DNA of 64,000 nucleotides from Chromobotia macracanthus. Lineage: Eukaryota; Chordata; Actinopteri; Cypriniformes; Botiidae. The notes beneath the pieces are model-generated. The model did no database searches and was not told where the DNA came from. It saw only the letters and a list, made by a program, of their open reading frames with translations. Each line of letters opens with the position of its first letter. Position 1 is the stretch's first letter. Shown piece after piece: positions 1-13,776 of the stretch. Where the stretch lies: assembly GCA_036877525.1 (NCBI GenBank), contig JAZGTH010000121.1, positions 1,195,001-1,259,000 of the forward strand, read 5' to 3'. Position numbers and translations under genes: made by a program.

Positions 1-3000
1 CTGGGAAAAGAGGACGGATTGTGTTGAGCAAACAGGCCCCTGAGCTTAACACAATCCCCGGGGTCCGTGTCAGGCCCAGAGGCAAGGCACTGCAATTGTT
101 TTAGCATGGCTTTATTCCTTAAAACATATTGTCTTTCTGATGCCAGGAACTGTGAATGTATCGTGTGTGTGAATACACGTGTGCACTGGAGTACAAGGTG
201 GTCGGGGAGCGTTTGATTATTCATCTCACCGTGGGCTCTGGAAGGTGAAATACTCTTCCACTTCTGTTTATTCTCTGTGACTGATAATCTTCGCTAATCC
301 TTTCCTCCACTTTAAGGGCCTCTTGCCAAACTCTGCACCACCAAAGTCTTAGCTGAAATAACACTCCACCCAAAAATATTCACAAAAATGAAAGATCCAA
401 CAAATTTACAGAGCCAAGAATATGTGCCAACAGCCTAATACAATGTATTCATCTATTTTAACCATATGCATTCTATTCCCTCTGTTACATTAAAAATTTA
501 CGCTTCAAGGACGGTATTAATGTTCAGCCATGCCCAGAGGGACAGGCGGCGTGTTGCACTGGGGACATATTCAAGATTTGAACGTCCCAGCATGCCATTT
601 GATGGTGTCACAAGGTTAGATAGGCAACGCTGTGGGCACGGGTTTAAGCTGTATTCCAGCGACTGTTTAAAAGGCGACCCCCAGCCCTGTCTGACTTAAC
701 CTTTTTTGGAAAGCACTGGACAAAAGCCATCGTTTCCTCTGAGATATCCTGTTAAAGCTATTCTGGAGCCGGCCGACCATGGGCCTCCCTCAAAGAGAGG
801 GGCAGCATTATTCAACTTCCTCCTTCTGATCCTCGGCCTACAACAAACCATGTAATCCACAGCTCAGTGGCCAGAGAGAAAGAATGGCACAGAATGTCAC
901 TGTTACATGTGCAGATGGGACAGGCTGAGAGAGAGGAACCAGAAAGAAGAGCTGCTCTGAGTTTGTCTCCACAAGTTTAGGTTTCAGACTGTGGTTTAGG
1001 TAACAGAAAAAAATTGTGTGCATCACTCAATAAAAACGTAAAGTACCAAGTACATAATACATGTTGAAGTGAAATAATTGTTTGCAGTTTTTAAAATGTA
1101 TTAAGTCCAGCTTGTATTCTATTTAAAGCATGCGTAGTGTGACCATTTATTTTATGTTCAAGAGGCAATACAATATTTGATGAACAGAAATAATTGAGTG
1201 TGTGTTGACCTAATTTATCAGGACATTTTGCATTCTTACAAATCATGCTCTAAATGGTAGTCAACGTCCATTAATCCTAATAATTCATGTGACAAACTTT
1301 AAGCTCATATCTATATTATTTTAAATATAACTTAAAACTAGTAACTTCTAAAAAATCTTAAATATAAAACAAAATCACTTCTTGACATGAGTAAATGGTC
1401 AGGTAAAATATTCCAAAATATTAAAACAATTTTACTTCATAAAACCTCAGAATACACAAATATCTAATACGTAATCTGTACCATTTTCCCCCATATGGCT
1501 CACTTTGAACATAAAATAAAAAGTTGGAAACTCTTCAAAAATGTCTTTAGTACCAAACAAAACCAACAACCGAGGTTCTTTGGCAGGCTCTGCTGTTCAC
1601 CTGGAAATGAGAAAAAGGTCTTTGTTTGCCGTTATACAGCCAGAGTCCCACAGACTCAACATAGGGCACAGCACAAGCAGCAGTCTGAAACAGGCTGGCC
1701 TGAGCCTTCAGCATAATTAACACCCCCAACAGTGTTATTAAATGGAATTGCCATCAATGGAGATAGAGACTAACCTAAAGAAAGGAGATAAGAAAATTCA
1801 AAATGCATATCTTAGGGGCAAACATGATAGGATTACAAAATGAGCAGCTTGCAAACTGTCTTGGCTTTGATGAAGAAAACATTTAATTATCCCCCAGTGG
1901 AAGAGATCCCCTATTGTTTAAAGCTAATTTGTCCCTTTTGGCTACTTCCTCGGCCTAAAGGCCTGTCAGTCTCATATTTCTATTCTCTCTCACCACGATC
2001 TTGCAATTGTACTGTTTTAACTGCTGAAACTATGGGTTTTATTCAACAAATCCTATTTAGAATTTAAAGGAAATCACTTGGCCTAAGAAAAACATTGACA
2101 AACAAGCCTTTTGCCTTCTAATTAAGTAACAAAACACACCAGGATAAATATTAAACTTCAGGATAGTTCCTGATGGCAGGGGCATAATTTAATTTGTTAG
2201 CTACCTAAAGATCACGGACCCCAAGAGAAGATGAAAGACACAAAGCTGCTCCCCTCAAAAGGATCAAGCAGGTCAATTTCCCTTCACTTTGTCCCAGCTA
2301 AGGGTTTGTATTCCCTTCCCTACAAAGGCCACCATTGGGCTAAACTGTGGGCTAAGCCACTAAGAGTTAGCTCCTTTCTTGACCACTTGATATCTTTGAA
2401 CAATAGTAGGTAATAAGTTTCCTCAAAGCTTACCTCCCTTCCCTCAGAGAAAAAGAGCAACACTCCCTTAACTGACATAAGAGCATCCAAACAGAAATGG
2501 ATACAGAATAAAGCCCTCCAATGATCAACACAAATCAACACTGGGCAAATCAGGGAAGAAATGTCTTGCCAGTGTATTAAAACAAGATTAAAAGTGAAGG
2601 AGAGCTGCTGTAGAAATGGGCCTTTGAAATTAATTCACTGAAGTTTCAAGAATTTGTACAGAACAAGTACAGAGAGAAGCTACCTCAACAGATTAAAGAG
2701 CTAATATATTTTGGTCTACGAGCCCATTCCGCTTTCTGCACTCCATTATACATCTTTCCTTTTCTATCATTTCTCATCACGACTTAACAATACATTCACA
2801 TTAGCCTTGACAGTGAGCTCAGTTCACATTTAAATGCAATTTGAAAGAGGCACATATTTGCATAGTGAATTAAAATTAAGAGCTAATTATGCAAATAAAT
2901 TATGGAAAAGAGCAAGGGGTTGGTTTGCACTTCAGTTTTTAGCCCAATTTGTGAGACAATAGTCACTTGATAGTCTAAACGACATTGTACGGTGTTTTGC

Positions 3001-5180
3001 TGGAGACTCAAACAATGGTGTTAAATATTCAAGTGGTATTTAATTACAAAAAATTAGGAGCTTATAATTTACAAGGCCTGCTTCTTAAGTACAGCAAGAC
3101 AAATTCCCTCCCAGAGGACTAAGGTTTCGTTCATACATATCCTTCGCCAATTCATTTTGCATGAACTAGTAAAGAGAGTTCTATTGTAAGATGACAACTG
3201 TGAAATACGAACAGAACACCGGGTAAAAATAAAGAACAAAGATAATGAGTAACCATGTTTACAAAATATGTTATAATTGATTTAAAGATGAGATGCTTGC
3301 TGACTCAGCATAAACACAACATTGATCACATTTAATGATTTTCAATGTTTTAAACAAGTGTTTGTGTTCTATGCAAGTAAAACAAGAGTCCACAGCCTTA
3401 ACAAAGGGAAGCCCTATGAATGACTCAAAGGAAAGTCCACATCAATACACCTGACCATGTTCAAAAGACACAAATTTAAAGCCTGGTAATGTATAAAATG
3501 CCCAGAAAAAACATGGTAATTATTTGAGGGAACCATTACCTAAAAGTTTTTTTGCCATTCAAACACAAGAAAATGCCTAATCTGTTATTTTTATTATTAT
3601 AATTTTTACCACAATTATTAATGCCTAAATGTAAATGTCCAGTGTTAAGTGGTTTTAAATTAAGGCTAGAGAGATTGTCCAAGCCCTGACACTGGTCTTA
3701 CAAAGGCAATGATGCAGTAGTTTCAGGTAGTTCGCAATTTAAAGTCTCCTGCTCACCTTATCAGCTAAATGGCCTGCCTATTACTCAGATAATTCAATCC
3801 AAAACAGGAGCTAAATGTCAAGATCTGTAAATTGAAGCTGGTCATGAATTAAAAAAAGATGAGTGTTTAGAAACAACCTGTCCCTCTAAAAAATCTAATA
3901 ATTCAGAATATAAAAACCTTTTTTGTGCTTCTAGATGACCTACCCTGTTGTCAAGAGCTATACAAATCTAAACAGATTCAAAAGCACAGCAGAGCTATAG
4001 CCTGCTCAGTCTCCAGTAGGGGTCCTTCTTCTAACAGAAAGCAGTGCAGGTGCCTGCTTTAAAACAGATCAGACAGCAGCCAGATCTCTGTGTTTGTGCC
4101 ATGTATGACTTCACATTCCATATTTCCTCTCTTTAATTAATACAGTTTTAACACCATGTCATTAGAAGGCATGAGCCACAGGTTCTGAGCTGGTAGATAA
4201 CTTTTATGTCTGAAAGGCCTGTTGGCACAGAGATATAATTGAAAATCATATCATTTAAGGATGTGTGTCAAATAACAGCCAGAGTTAAATGAAGTTAAAT
4301 TGTCCAATTTGTTCTGATCTGCATAAATTAAGAAACAACTAAAATAACTACAATTTAAAGGACTCATGAAACATTACATCATGCAAAAATAAATACAAGA
4401 ATACATATTTACAGTATACAACACTGTTCAACACATACTCAGAAGAAGTGCATGTAAATTTGCTGGCTAGCTAAAATTGTACAAAAATGTAATTTTTCCC
4501 CTAAGCACTGCAATACACTTTCCCCATAAAGCCAACAAGATTCCTGAATCTGGAATCACATGCATGTCTACTACTCATACAATAATTGATCTTGGAATAG
4601 CTCCAAACTTGATAAAACCTGTGTTCTTATCTTGCTTTACTTCTACCTTTACCACCTGATCTATGTGCTGTCAGAAAGCTCCGATTATAAACATCTTTGC
4701 TCTGCATCATTGTTAACATGGCTCGTTCCCTGGCTAATTTCATAGGTTTACTTTCAGAAATGAATCCTCTTAATCAAACTCCCTCGTCCTAACTCTATCA
4801 AAGGGAAATGTTTCCGTTTATGAAACAAATTGCCTGATAATGAGGATAATCTTGCAAATAAAACAGGAAGATCGGGGAGAAAAAGAAAGCTTGTGCTGTT
4901 CTGCCACAAGGGTTGAGTTAATTTAAAACATTTATAAAAGGAAATGAGTGTCTTCATCAAACAGCCTTGCCCATTTACATCTCTTGCATACAAGTCAATT
5001 TGTGAGTGCCCTTTATAATAAATCAATGCCAACTTGTTTTGTGCTTATACCAACAAACACTGCTGCTTATATAAGCTACCTGGAAAAGTCCTTTCATATT
5101 CATCATTTTAAAAATGAATGGCTACCAAAATTAGATGAAGACTGACAAAAATAAAAGCCTAATGCTACAGCACATTTTTT
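1..5180. other. Gene desert, left portion; no gene seen
   Basis: AT-rich sequence without recognisable coding exons, tRNA or rRNA genes. ORFs are below about 95 aa and overlap one another on both strands. Apart from the octamer-containing block near 2.8-2.9 kb, nothing stands out. Confidence 0.7.
2790..2930. promoter_or_regulatory. Candidate enhancer block with paired octamer sites
   Basis: ATTTGCAT at 2856-2863 and its reverse complement ATGCAAAT at 2889-2896 flank TAATTA at 2884-2889. These are the binding words of POU factors and homeodomain proteins. The block is free of the repeat families found elsewhere. Function is inferred only from motif grouping and location upstream of pax2. Confidence 0.3.
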
Positions 5181-5182
5181 TA

Positions 5183-5221
5183 ATCATTTAGCAGATGCTT
5201 TTACCCCCGGCGATTTATAAA
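5183..5221 (-). repeat. SINE 3'-tail fragment
   Basis: TCATTTAGCAGATGCTTTTA is the reverse complement of the widespread fish SINE tail (TAAAAGCATCTGCTAAATGA). No tRNA-like part is attached, so this is a truncated or decayed copy. Confidence 0.55.
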
Positions 5222-6562
5222 AGAGAGAGAGTTTAACATTTTGCCCTAAGAACTACAAGCGTATTACAAAGCACATATAGGTATACGTTCTGATTCCAGT
5301 AACAGGATGTGCAGTAAATCAGGGTTTTTTTTTTAAATACATTGTTAACCAGGTTAAACACTGAAACATTGTTAAGATAAAGCAGTGTTATTAATCTGCA
5401 TGAGTTGGGGTTGACCAGTATGAATGTTAGCAAGTGTAAGCAGAGGTCGGTAAACAAGTGCTCCCCTTGTTGAAGCACAGCCCGCAGACACAGCAGGTGC
5501 AATGCAGTCATGAGAGAGACAGCACAAACACACACCACCTCGGAGGAAAATAATTTGCGGCCTTAGTCATAGAAGAGAAAAGTGCTGCAGGCTTTCTGTC
5601 AATTCCACTCCTTTGGGTCAAACAAACAGCCTTTCTACAGCCAGCTTAAAGGCTGGTGTCTGGTCAGCCAAGCTGAAAATGTCTCTTGTCCTGTGCTGCA
5701 ATGTAACATCTCATCTACCAGCTGTTTGCTTTTTGTCAGTGACAGAGAGTTGGTGTATGAGGAAGCATCATATTTATTGAGCAGATAAGCCCAGTGTTCT
5801 CACAGGCCCTTCATCCTGCCACAACAGAGTGGCTTTGTTACTGTTTCATCAATTCAAGATTCACAAATGTGTGTTGTAAAAACAACCCCAGAGGGGAGGA
5901 GAACAGAACATAAAAGGAAGTAAAAAAGATATTTCCTGTGAGCAGTGAACCAGAGGGGCTTTTTCCAAGTATTGCAAGTGGGCAACAGAGAAAGAGAAGT
6001 CTTGGGACTTTTGTATGAACTTTAGACCAATTCAAGTTTTAATGTGTGGAGTTGTTTGTTTAGTATGAGATAACTCTAAATGGTTTTACAGACATTTAGA
6101 TGTATGAGTTAAAGGGTTTGAAACTGGCCTTAAAATCTCTAAGACTAACCAAACAATAGACAGACAAATACTTCTGCTTTTGGGTCAGATCACATAACAC
6201 TGGTTTTATTTTTTTAACTTCTGCCTTGTTATTAAAAAACATTGCAGACTTAAAAAAATCAATAACATTTTAAGCAATTATCATTCAGTTTTAAAGTAAA
6301 AAAGTAAATTTTATTAATTTCCCCCGTCAAGTCCAAATCAATGTGGCATAATCAACATTGAAAGGAGCCATTCTCTTGTCATGTGACAGAAAACTGTAAA
6401 ACAAAGAGGATCCCCTTCAAATCCTCATGACTGTGTGTCAAGGTCATTTTATGAAAAGGCAAAATTAAATACCAATAAAACCATTCACCCATCTGCACCA
6501 TCTTGCTAGTTAAGACTGAAAAATTATTTTCTTATTCATATGTTTAAAAACAATTAATTTGA
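5222..6562. other. Intergenic, nothing recognised
   Basis: AT-rich with short, overlapping ORFs (for example a 101-aa frame at 5233-5538 on the minus strand) that resemble no protein family. Confidence 0.6.
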
Positions 6563-6703
6563 TTTACATTTATGCATTTGGCAGAGGCTTTTATTTAAAA
6601 TACATTTAAGTTATACATTTTGTCATGCATGGGCTTCCTGGGAATCAAACCCACGACCTTTGCGTTTCTAACACAATGCTCTACCAGCTGAACTGCAGGA
6701 ACA
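6563..6703 (-). repeat. tRNA-derived SINE, copy 1
   Basis: On the minus strand it reads TGTTCCTGCAGTTCAGCTGG (A-box region), then GTGGGTTTGATTCC (B-box region), a linker, and a 3' tail ending near CCAAATGCATAAATGTAAA. This order, a tRNA-like head with an internal Pol III promoter plus a LINE-type tail, defines the family. It is non-coding. Confidence 0.85.
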
Positions 6704-7480
6704 TGCACATTACTTTTATACTAATACTGCTGTGTAAATTATTTGAGCACTTTTTTACTTAGAAATTTTTTATCATTACATAGACATTTTTTATTCACAG
6801 AAATGTAATCTTTGCATAAAAATAAAAATATTAATAACAATTTTCTAAGAACTTGGTACATGGGTTTTAAAACAACATTTTTAAAAGGTTGCTCCTCTTA
6901 GACTGAATTTATGTCAAAATGATTAACTTACAAACTACTTGTACAAACTCTAAATACTCCTCAATCCGACAGAATGCATGTGTCGGATTAATTTACATGG
7001 AAACAAACATGTCTCATGCAGCACAAGATGTTAAATCATATTGTGATTTGGGCGCTTAGTACATAAAGCATCTTGACTGTCAGATTAAGTTATCCTTGAA
7101 ATGACAACAAACCTTAACAAGCAGACATATAATATATTCTTTTCTTTTGACCTGTCATTTTACTACGTTTGCATCTTAAAGAGCCTTTTAACTTAATGCA
7201 TTAATTATATTAAATATTTTCAGTTATTTTAATTTAATTGTTGATGTGGGATGGCATGATCCTTTTATTCAGTTTATGTTATCAAACTGACTTCTACATT
7301 TTCAGAGATGACAATCTTGATGTTGCATGGCAATTAATTTTTCCATTAATGGTGAACTACACAGCAGCAAAGCAACAGATCTGCTGACGGACACTGGAGA
7401 CAACAAACAGACAAACGAAGGAGCCTCGTCTGCTAATGATAGATTATAAATCATATCATCTCTCAGGCAGGACAATGTAG

Positions 7481-7524
7481 TTAATTAAAACAGTCAAGAT
7501 GAAATCATATGCATATTTGCAAAT
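7481..7524. promoter_or_regulatory. Cluster of three AT-rich palindromes (homeodomain/POU-type)
   Basis: TTAATTAA (7481-7488), ATATGCATAT (7507-7516) and ATTTGCAAAT (7515-7524) lie within 44 bp, the last two overlapping by two bases. All are perfect palindromes matching paired homeodomain or octamer-type sites. A candidate enhancer core; no functional evidence. Confidence 0.35.
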
Positions 7525-10013
7525 GCAGCACTTTTTATGCTTATACATTTACATAATATAATGGTCTTCTTAAAATTCTTTTCTAATTATTTTAGTCCCA
7601 TTATTCATTTGGGCTAATGTATGCTCCTGATTGAGATGATGCCTCAAGGGTGACACCCTGATTTTCTAAGTTGTAACTTTTTTTTAAAAGACCAGCAATA
7701 CCCGTGCATTGTTAATCAGAGCCATGTCCTCAGATTGGAAAATGTTCCATCAAAAACTGTGCAAATAAGTTTGTAAATGCAAAGTTATGAAGAAAAATGA
7801 TGCACGATGCACAATTAGTTAGATTTATTATCAAGTAAAAAACTGAAAACTATGCAAAGCAGAGACTGGAAAGAAACTGCAGAGAAATACATGTATATAC
7901 AGTCTTATAAAGGCAGTGTGTTGCATTCCTGCAATACAGGACACAATGAGGTTAGCTTTTCCTTTCAGTGCCCCCAAGAGCTATGCATCCCTTCCTTTAA
8001 AACTCTCCCTCTCTCTCTTCTGTTGGCTAAGGGCCCTCTCAGGCAGCCACAGTGGGGGTGGCAGGGCGCCACGCGTTGAAAGCCCCCCAGCTCAGAGAGC
8101 AGCATGTCCCCCAGCCCATAGACTTGCCTCCAGGGGCTCAGAAGAGAAAAAGTGAAACCAATAGTTTATCCTCTAGCAGCAGGGCCTGCAGCACGCTCCA
8201 AGGGGGGGCATTGTAGCACATTACCAAGACAATGTTGCCATATGGGGAACAGAAGGATCTCCAACTTGCAGCCCACCAAAAGCAAGGCAAACATCCCAGC
8301 CTGAGATGCAGAGACTGGTCATTTTGGGTTAGCTGTTTTTAACATAACAACAGAATGAAACAGAGGAGTCATTTTGTTACCATTAAGACTTATTTTCTGG
8401 GGTGTGTGGGGGGGGTCACAAACTTATAGGCCACAGCCACATGACTGGGGAATAGGTTAGGGGCCCAGACTGTGTAAATGACAATAGAGCTTTGGTTACA
8501 TTGGGTTTTAAATCCTATCTCAAATCCTATCTAGAGAAGACACTTCTTTCCTTTTCATCCTGTGAAAATAAGCTTAAAAGGTACAAAGAGGAGGAAATGA
8601 ATACTGTCTGATATAATGGGACACTTCTTTAATTTACAGATTGGAATCACCTGCCTTGTACAGTGCTGTCCTATATGGATAAAATGTAGAAAGAATAGAA
8701 TCTTTTTTGGTCTTGCTAATGTGTGGTAAAAAAATTATGTTGTTGGGGAAATGTAATTGTACAGTCATGTCACTTAAAAAAAAAGGAAAAATACTATAAA
8801 TGATTGTTGAGTCTACAACTCAGGAAACTAAATAAGGGTAAATTATTAATTATATCAGTATTGTATTAGCTGAAAATGTCAATAACGGCATTTGGACTTT
8901 TTTAAATGAAGTTGGGGTTATCCATTACAGTTGTGTAGGAGAATAAAAGGGTCAGTCATTAGTTTTCAAGCTGTCAATAGCATCAGCCCATCTGTAAGAC
9001 AGAAAAAAGAGACTCTCCTCATAATCTCCCTCATGATGGTTGGAAAACACAACAGAATCCAGTGAAGAACAGCAGAACATATTGATGCTCAGAACAAATG
9101 CTCTTTAGAATATTTACAGTCTCATTTGCTTTAATGATTTCCTTCCCTGCTAAGGATTACCCAGGAGTCTAGTATGCCAGACTAAGCATAAGTAAATAAA
9201 AGCAATTAGCTAGACATCCATATGACTGGCAAAAACAGAAAATCCAGAAACATTCATTTATTCTCAATAACTTCAATCAAAAAATACATACATACTAGTA
9301 GTGTTATTTTTTCGTTTTGTATGTTTTCTGCACAGCACTTTGGACAACGTTGGTTGCTTTTAAATGTGCTTAAAGCTGCAATCCATAACTTTTTGCGTTA
9401 AAAATAATAAAAAACTAATTATTAAGCAAGTACAGGACAGATCAGTGCTCAAAATGGTCTTTTTACCTTGCCCAATTTGCAGCTGTAAGTTTATAATAAT
9501 GATTTATAATTTGAGCTGTCGGGTCTGATTTACTAAGAAATGTCAGTTTGATCTCAACATACATAAAGTATGTAAAGTAACATGCAATTTTATGTTACGA
9601 ACAGAGATGGCGTCAGGGGCATCTGAACCTCGTGATCAATCTTAAAGCCTATGCAGATGTTAACGTCCCTCCTTCTCATGCAGCAACATGTTTAGCTGAC
9701 AAACAACTGCTCTGTTCTTTTCACTAGCAATTCTTACTTTTTATCATTGAAAGCAATGAGCCGATCTGCAATTTATGCCAGCCTGGGCAGTATGTGTGTA
9801 TTCAGAACCTGGTCACACAGCCAATCTCCTGCTAAGGAGCAGTGATAATGTAATAATGCCTCACTGATGTGCGGCTAGTAATGGAGCTGAACACCTCGCA
9901 TTCATCTAACACAACCTGATCATTACTTGAACAGAATAATACATTAACTCTGAGTGTGCAACTCCATCTCCTAAATGTGCACTTCTTTATTGTGAGGTGA
10001 GGGGAAAAGCTTC

Positions 10014-10015
<2 letters not shown>

Positions 10016-10049
<34 letters not shown>
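10016..10049. repeat. (TG)17 microsatellite
   Basis: 34 bp of perfect TG dinucleotides followed by AGCGCG. Confidence 0.97.
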
Positions 10050-10051
<2 letters not shown>

Positions 10052-10310
10052 CGCGTCGGCACTCAAAATGGAAGCTTGTGTGTTTAGTATTTACAGCGAA
10101 ATGCATAATATCGCTTTCAATCTCTGTCTGAATGTACACTGCACAAAGAGCCTGTTTTCATTATTATAAAAGACTAACCGTGAAAAAGTAAAACTAACTG
10201 TAAAACAATCTATGTATTTGTATTTCTGTATTTCTGCAATGTGATAAGAAACATTAGCATATATACCTTAGTAATGCGAAGTGTAAAATTAATTTGCAAT
10301 TGACTGAACT

Positions 10311-10457
10311 ATTTACATTTAGACATTTGACAGATGCTTTACAGTACATTTAAATTATACATTTTGCATGTATGATTCCCCATGTGCTCCCCTGGGAATC
10401 GAACCCACAACCTTTGCGCTGCTAACTCAATGTTCTACCACATGAGCTACAGGAACA
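10311..10457 (-). repeat. tRNA-derived SINE, copy 2
   Basis: Same family and orientation as the copy at 6.6 kb. The reverse complement shows TGTTCCTGTAGCTCATGTGG, GTGGGTTCGATTCC and the tail ending in CTGTCAAATGTCTAAATGTA. The tail is shortened around the usual GCTTTGGATAAA block. Confidence 0.85.
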
Positions 10458-11240
10458 TTAGTTTATACAATTTCTGATAATAAGGCACGTTTAAAAATGT
10501 TCTACGCTGAAAAATATAATAAATACAGTCAGAGTGTAACATTTAACACACCATGAATGAAAGATGGATTAGCCATTTACTGTGTTTCCCAGTGCCAGCC
10601 AACCAAACCTCAAAACAGAGACAAGCTACCAATACAAGACATCATCTCACCAAAGTAGAAAAACAGAGAGGCTTAATTTAGTCTCTCTATTGCTCTGCAT
10701 TTAACCCACATCATACAATATTGCAAAGTGCAAACAGTCTTTAATAACCAGAGGATGTCAGCCTGCATCAGCAGGGCAGTCGACTGCTGCAGCATAACCA
10801 AATGTTACTGAGGAAAACAGCATGTCACACCACCGTTTGACATGGTGAAATGAGATTAGATGGAATTCATTTCTAAGTGGAGAAAATTATAGGCCTACTC
10901 CTGCACCGTGCACTCTGGCCCACCCTCCTCGCCTCACAACAGAGGCAGTCAGGCGTGAAAGTTGACATGCTCGAGAAATGACCTGACCACTGCTGCCACT
11001 GCCGTGACTACAGGGGTAAACTGTATTGTTTTAAGCTCTTGAGATGGGAGGCTGGTCCGGGAGATACTATGAGGGCTTGCATGAATGCACTGTTTCTGCA
11101 TAAACAGGCTGAACATTATTAGTAGCTGATTGGCCGCAGTATCATAAATATTAAGCAGATGCATGTATTTTAATCATTCATTATGGGGCTGTGGCTCTAC
11201 ATTTGGATTCTCCTAACGAGCCCTGCACCTCCTTGGATTT
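10458..11240. other. Intergenic, nothing recognised
   Basis: No repeat family or exon recognised. ORFs are under about 75 aa. Confidence 0.55.
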
Positions 11241-11242
11241 TA

Positions 11243-11490
11243 AAGGGATAGTTCACCCTAAAATGAAAATTCTTCCATCATTTACTCAACCGCAATATCA
11301 TTCCAAACCTTTGACTGTTTTGCTTCTGAGGAACAGAAAAGACATTTTGAAGTACGCTGGTAACCAAACATCAATGGAACCCATTGACTTGCATTGTATG
11401 GAAACATTTATATATATACAAAAATCTTTTTTTTGGAATGACATGAGGGTGAGTAAATGATGGAAAAAAAAATTGGGTGAACTATCCCTT
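11243..11490 (+). mobile_element. MITE with AAAGGGATAGTTCACC inverted ends, TA-flanked
   Basis: The left end AAAGGGATAGTTCACC is matched by the inverted right end GGTGAACTATCCCTT, and inside these ATGAAAATT...CATCATTTACTCA is matched loosely by TGAGTAAATGATG. TA dinucleotides sit directly outside both ends (11241-11242 and 11491-11492), consistent with a TA target duplication of the Tc1/mariner type. It is non-autonomous: the internal 89-aa frame is not a transposase. This repeat type is very common in cyprinids. Confidence 0.9.
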
Positions 11491-11492
11491 TA

Positions 11493-13470
11493 CGCTCGTC
11501 TCAATAATACTCGAGCATTAAAATGACATTTTTTAAAAGGGGCCCAATCCTTGCAGACCCAGGAAAAAAGAAGTGTCAGTCTCCCGCAGGGAGGGCTCTG
11601 CTTTTAGGTGAGGAGGTTAGCGAGTCTTCTCGGCCACACAGAGCTTGGCCTTGGCAAGACTGCCATAATGAATGCTAATTATGTAGCCATCTGTGAGGTG
11701 GGCTGTGTTATGTAGACACCTGTTCATTAAGACAAAGCAGAAGATCTGAAAAACTAAACTGAATCTAAACTAAAAAAAACTAATCTAAATCTGCTTTTTA
11801 CATGAGCTTAAGAGAGAATAATGGATGTCGACAGCTATTGTGTACTTAAATGGATTATAAAAATCCATCTTCTGACTATATTAAAATAACAAAATCCACA
11901 ACAGAGAAGTCATCATTTTAAGGTTGTTGTTATTCATTTATTTTTACATCTTAACGCTGTGACATCATTCCTTGCATTATCTGGCACAACTAGAATAAAC
12001 ACAACAACTCTGATTGATGTCCTCATTTAAACCATTCATCCCACAACAGAACTCACCCGGACAGCAAGTGATTGATTTTTTTCTGTAATACCTTTACAAC
12101 TTTTGGGCCTCATTGGGCTAACCACATTAGGTGGAAGAGTTGAGGAGGAAGCCAATAAAATCCTCATGGATGTTTGCGCACTAGTATTGGAGTCTGTCAA
12201 TTGACTGCCCCTAAGAGGTGATTTGCCATTACCAAGCCATAGGAAACAAATGAGGCCATTTCCTCTGCCAGCTTCCAATCTGAGCTGTCAATACACACTC
12301 GCACATGGCAAGATGCTGAGAGAAAACCTTTCCATTCCCAGTCAGAGGTGGACTGCAGCAGCTTCTCTCCCAAATCACAGACAAATTGAAAGTTAAGGAG
12401 CCAAATTTCGTTAAACAATTGTCATGTATAATCATGCATCATATTTTCCATTCAAAAATTTAATGGAAACACAAACGGTCATTTAAGAATATTTCGTTTT
12501 ACTTTCATTTTTAGAATATTTTTGGTTTCAAATGATTAAACTCTCCTTGAATTAAATTCTCAAAATAAATGCAGAGAAAATAAAGCAATATTTGTAAACT
12601 GTAATAATTTCAAACTATATTTGTATTCACACTTAATACATTTTCTGCCATTAACATTTTTTCTTATTAATATTTTTCTTATTTTTTATTTTATTTTCTC
12701 ATTACTCTTATTATTAAGTTCTTATTCTGGTCCTCAGTGTTCTCAGCCAAAATATTACTTTTTATTCAGAGTAAGTAGGTGGCATTAAGCTGTTAAATCT
12801 CTAAATCTGTAGGATATGCACAGCTAAAGAAATAACATCATCTTTAAAACTAAAGCGGTACAAATCTTGTTCCTATCAGCATTAAAAACATTTCAAATAC
12901 ACAGACAGCTCCAGCCGGATAGAATGTGTTAAACTAAATGAACTGAAAGCATGAGAAAGCATGAAAAATAAGCATTTGGCTTTAAATCCAGTTAATTTTC
13001 AGACGCAGTTATCTGTCTTCATGCTTCCATTTCAGATTTAAGAGGCAGAAGACGCCTAAATGTCACATAATTCAAGATGTTAGCTTATGACTGCTAAGTT
13101 TCAAATTACCCCAGCATGCGATTCAAAACAGAAAACATGTTAAAGCAGCCCAATTATAGCACTGATTTATTGATTTTACAGACTGAGATGAGGTGAAGTT
13201 GATGACAGGCTGACATATCAGTGCAGCGCTTGAAATCAAATACTAAAAGGCTATATTTCATAGCGACTGCTTGTGGCAATTCATTTTTTAAAGTCGTAGC
13301 AAAACAGCAAATCAAGTCAAACAGTAAATCAACTTAAACCAAAGAGATGTGACAATGTAACTCCTTTACAAAATATATCAATTTGACTACTCTTGGCTAA
13401 ACAATCAAATTTCACCAACATATTTTGACCTTGTATAAACGAAATAATGAAATCATGCTGTCATACAAAA
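11493..13470. other. Intergenic, nothing recognised
   Basis: AT-rich. Short overlapping minus-strand frames at 12036-12435 have no recognisable domain. A T-rich TTCTTATT-type tract lies near 12660-12730. Confidence 0.55.
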
Positions 13471-13776
13471 CAGTTTTAGCTTGTAAAAAATGTTTCTGTA
13501 ACATTTCCATTAGGTAATAAAAATGTGTAATAAAAACGCATAAAGTGTTATTTGGAAAGTTCTAGAAGTTTTTTCTAGAGGTTGTATTAATGTTATTGCT
13601 TGGCTAGAAGATCATTACTCAAACATTTTTCCGTAACGTTTTTACAATGTTTAACTACTTAAAAGTAACGTGTGATATCTAACATTAAAAAATGTTGTAC
13701 TAACATTGCTGCAAGAATGTTTTTGATAACTTTCAGAGATGGAACCAATGTTCTGAAAATGTTTCCTGTTAGTCTG
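13471..13776 (+). mobile_element. CCCAGCTAACA-type MITE, copy 1 (diverged)
   Basis: Shares the family body: TTTCTGTAACATTTCCATTAG, GTATTAATGTTATTGCTTGG, CTGCAAGAATGTTTTTGATA, and a right end TTTCCTGTTAG. The terminal bases are eroded. Confidence 0.8.

Larger units (their letters stand above)
6704..10310. other. Intergenic with one motif cluster and small repeats
   Basis: Contains the palindrome cluster at 7481-7524, a 12-bp tandem duplication at 8510-8533 (units AAATCCTATCTC and AAATCCTATCTA), a G run near 8405-8415 and the (TG)17 tract at 10016-10049. No gene recognised. Confidence 0.6.

Noticed and set aside
6563..6703. Possible tRNA gene
   Set aside because: The A and B boxes belong to a SINE: the head is diverged, does not fold as a full cloverleaf by eye, and is followed by the family tail. 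The same applies to the other SINE copies.
11191..11460. 89-aa ORF as a gene
   Set aside because: Lies almost entirely within the AAAGGGATAGTTCACC MITE.
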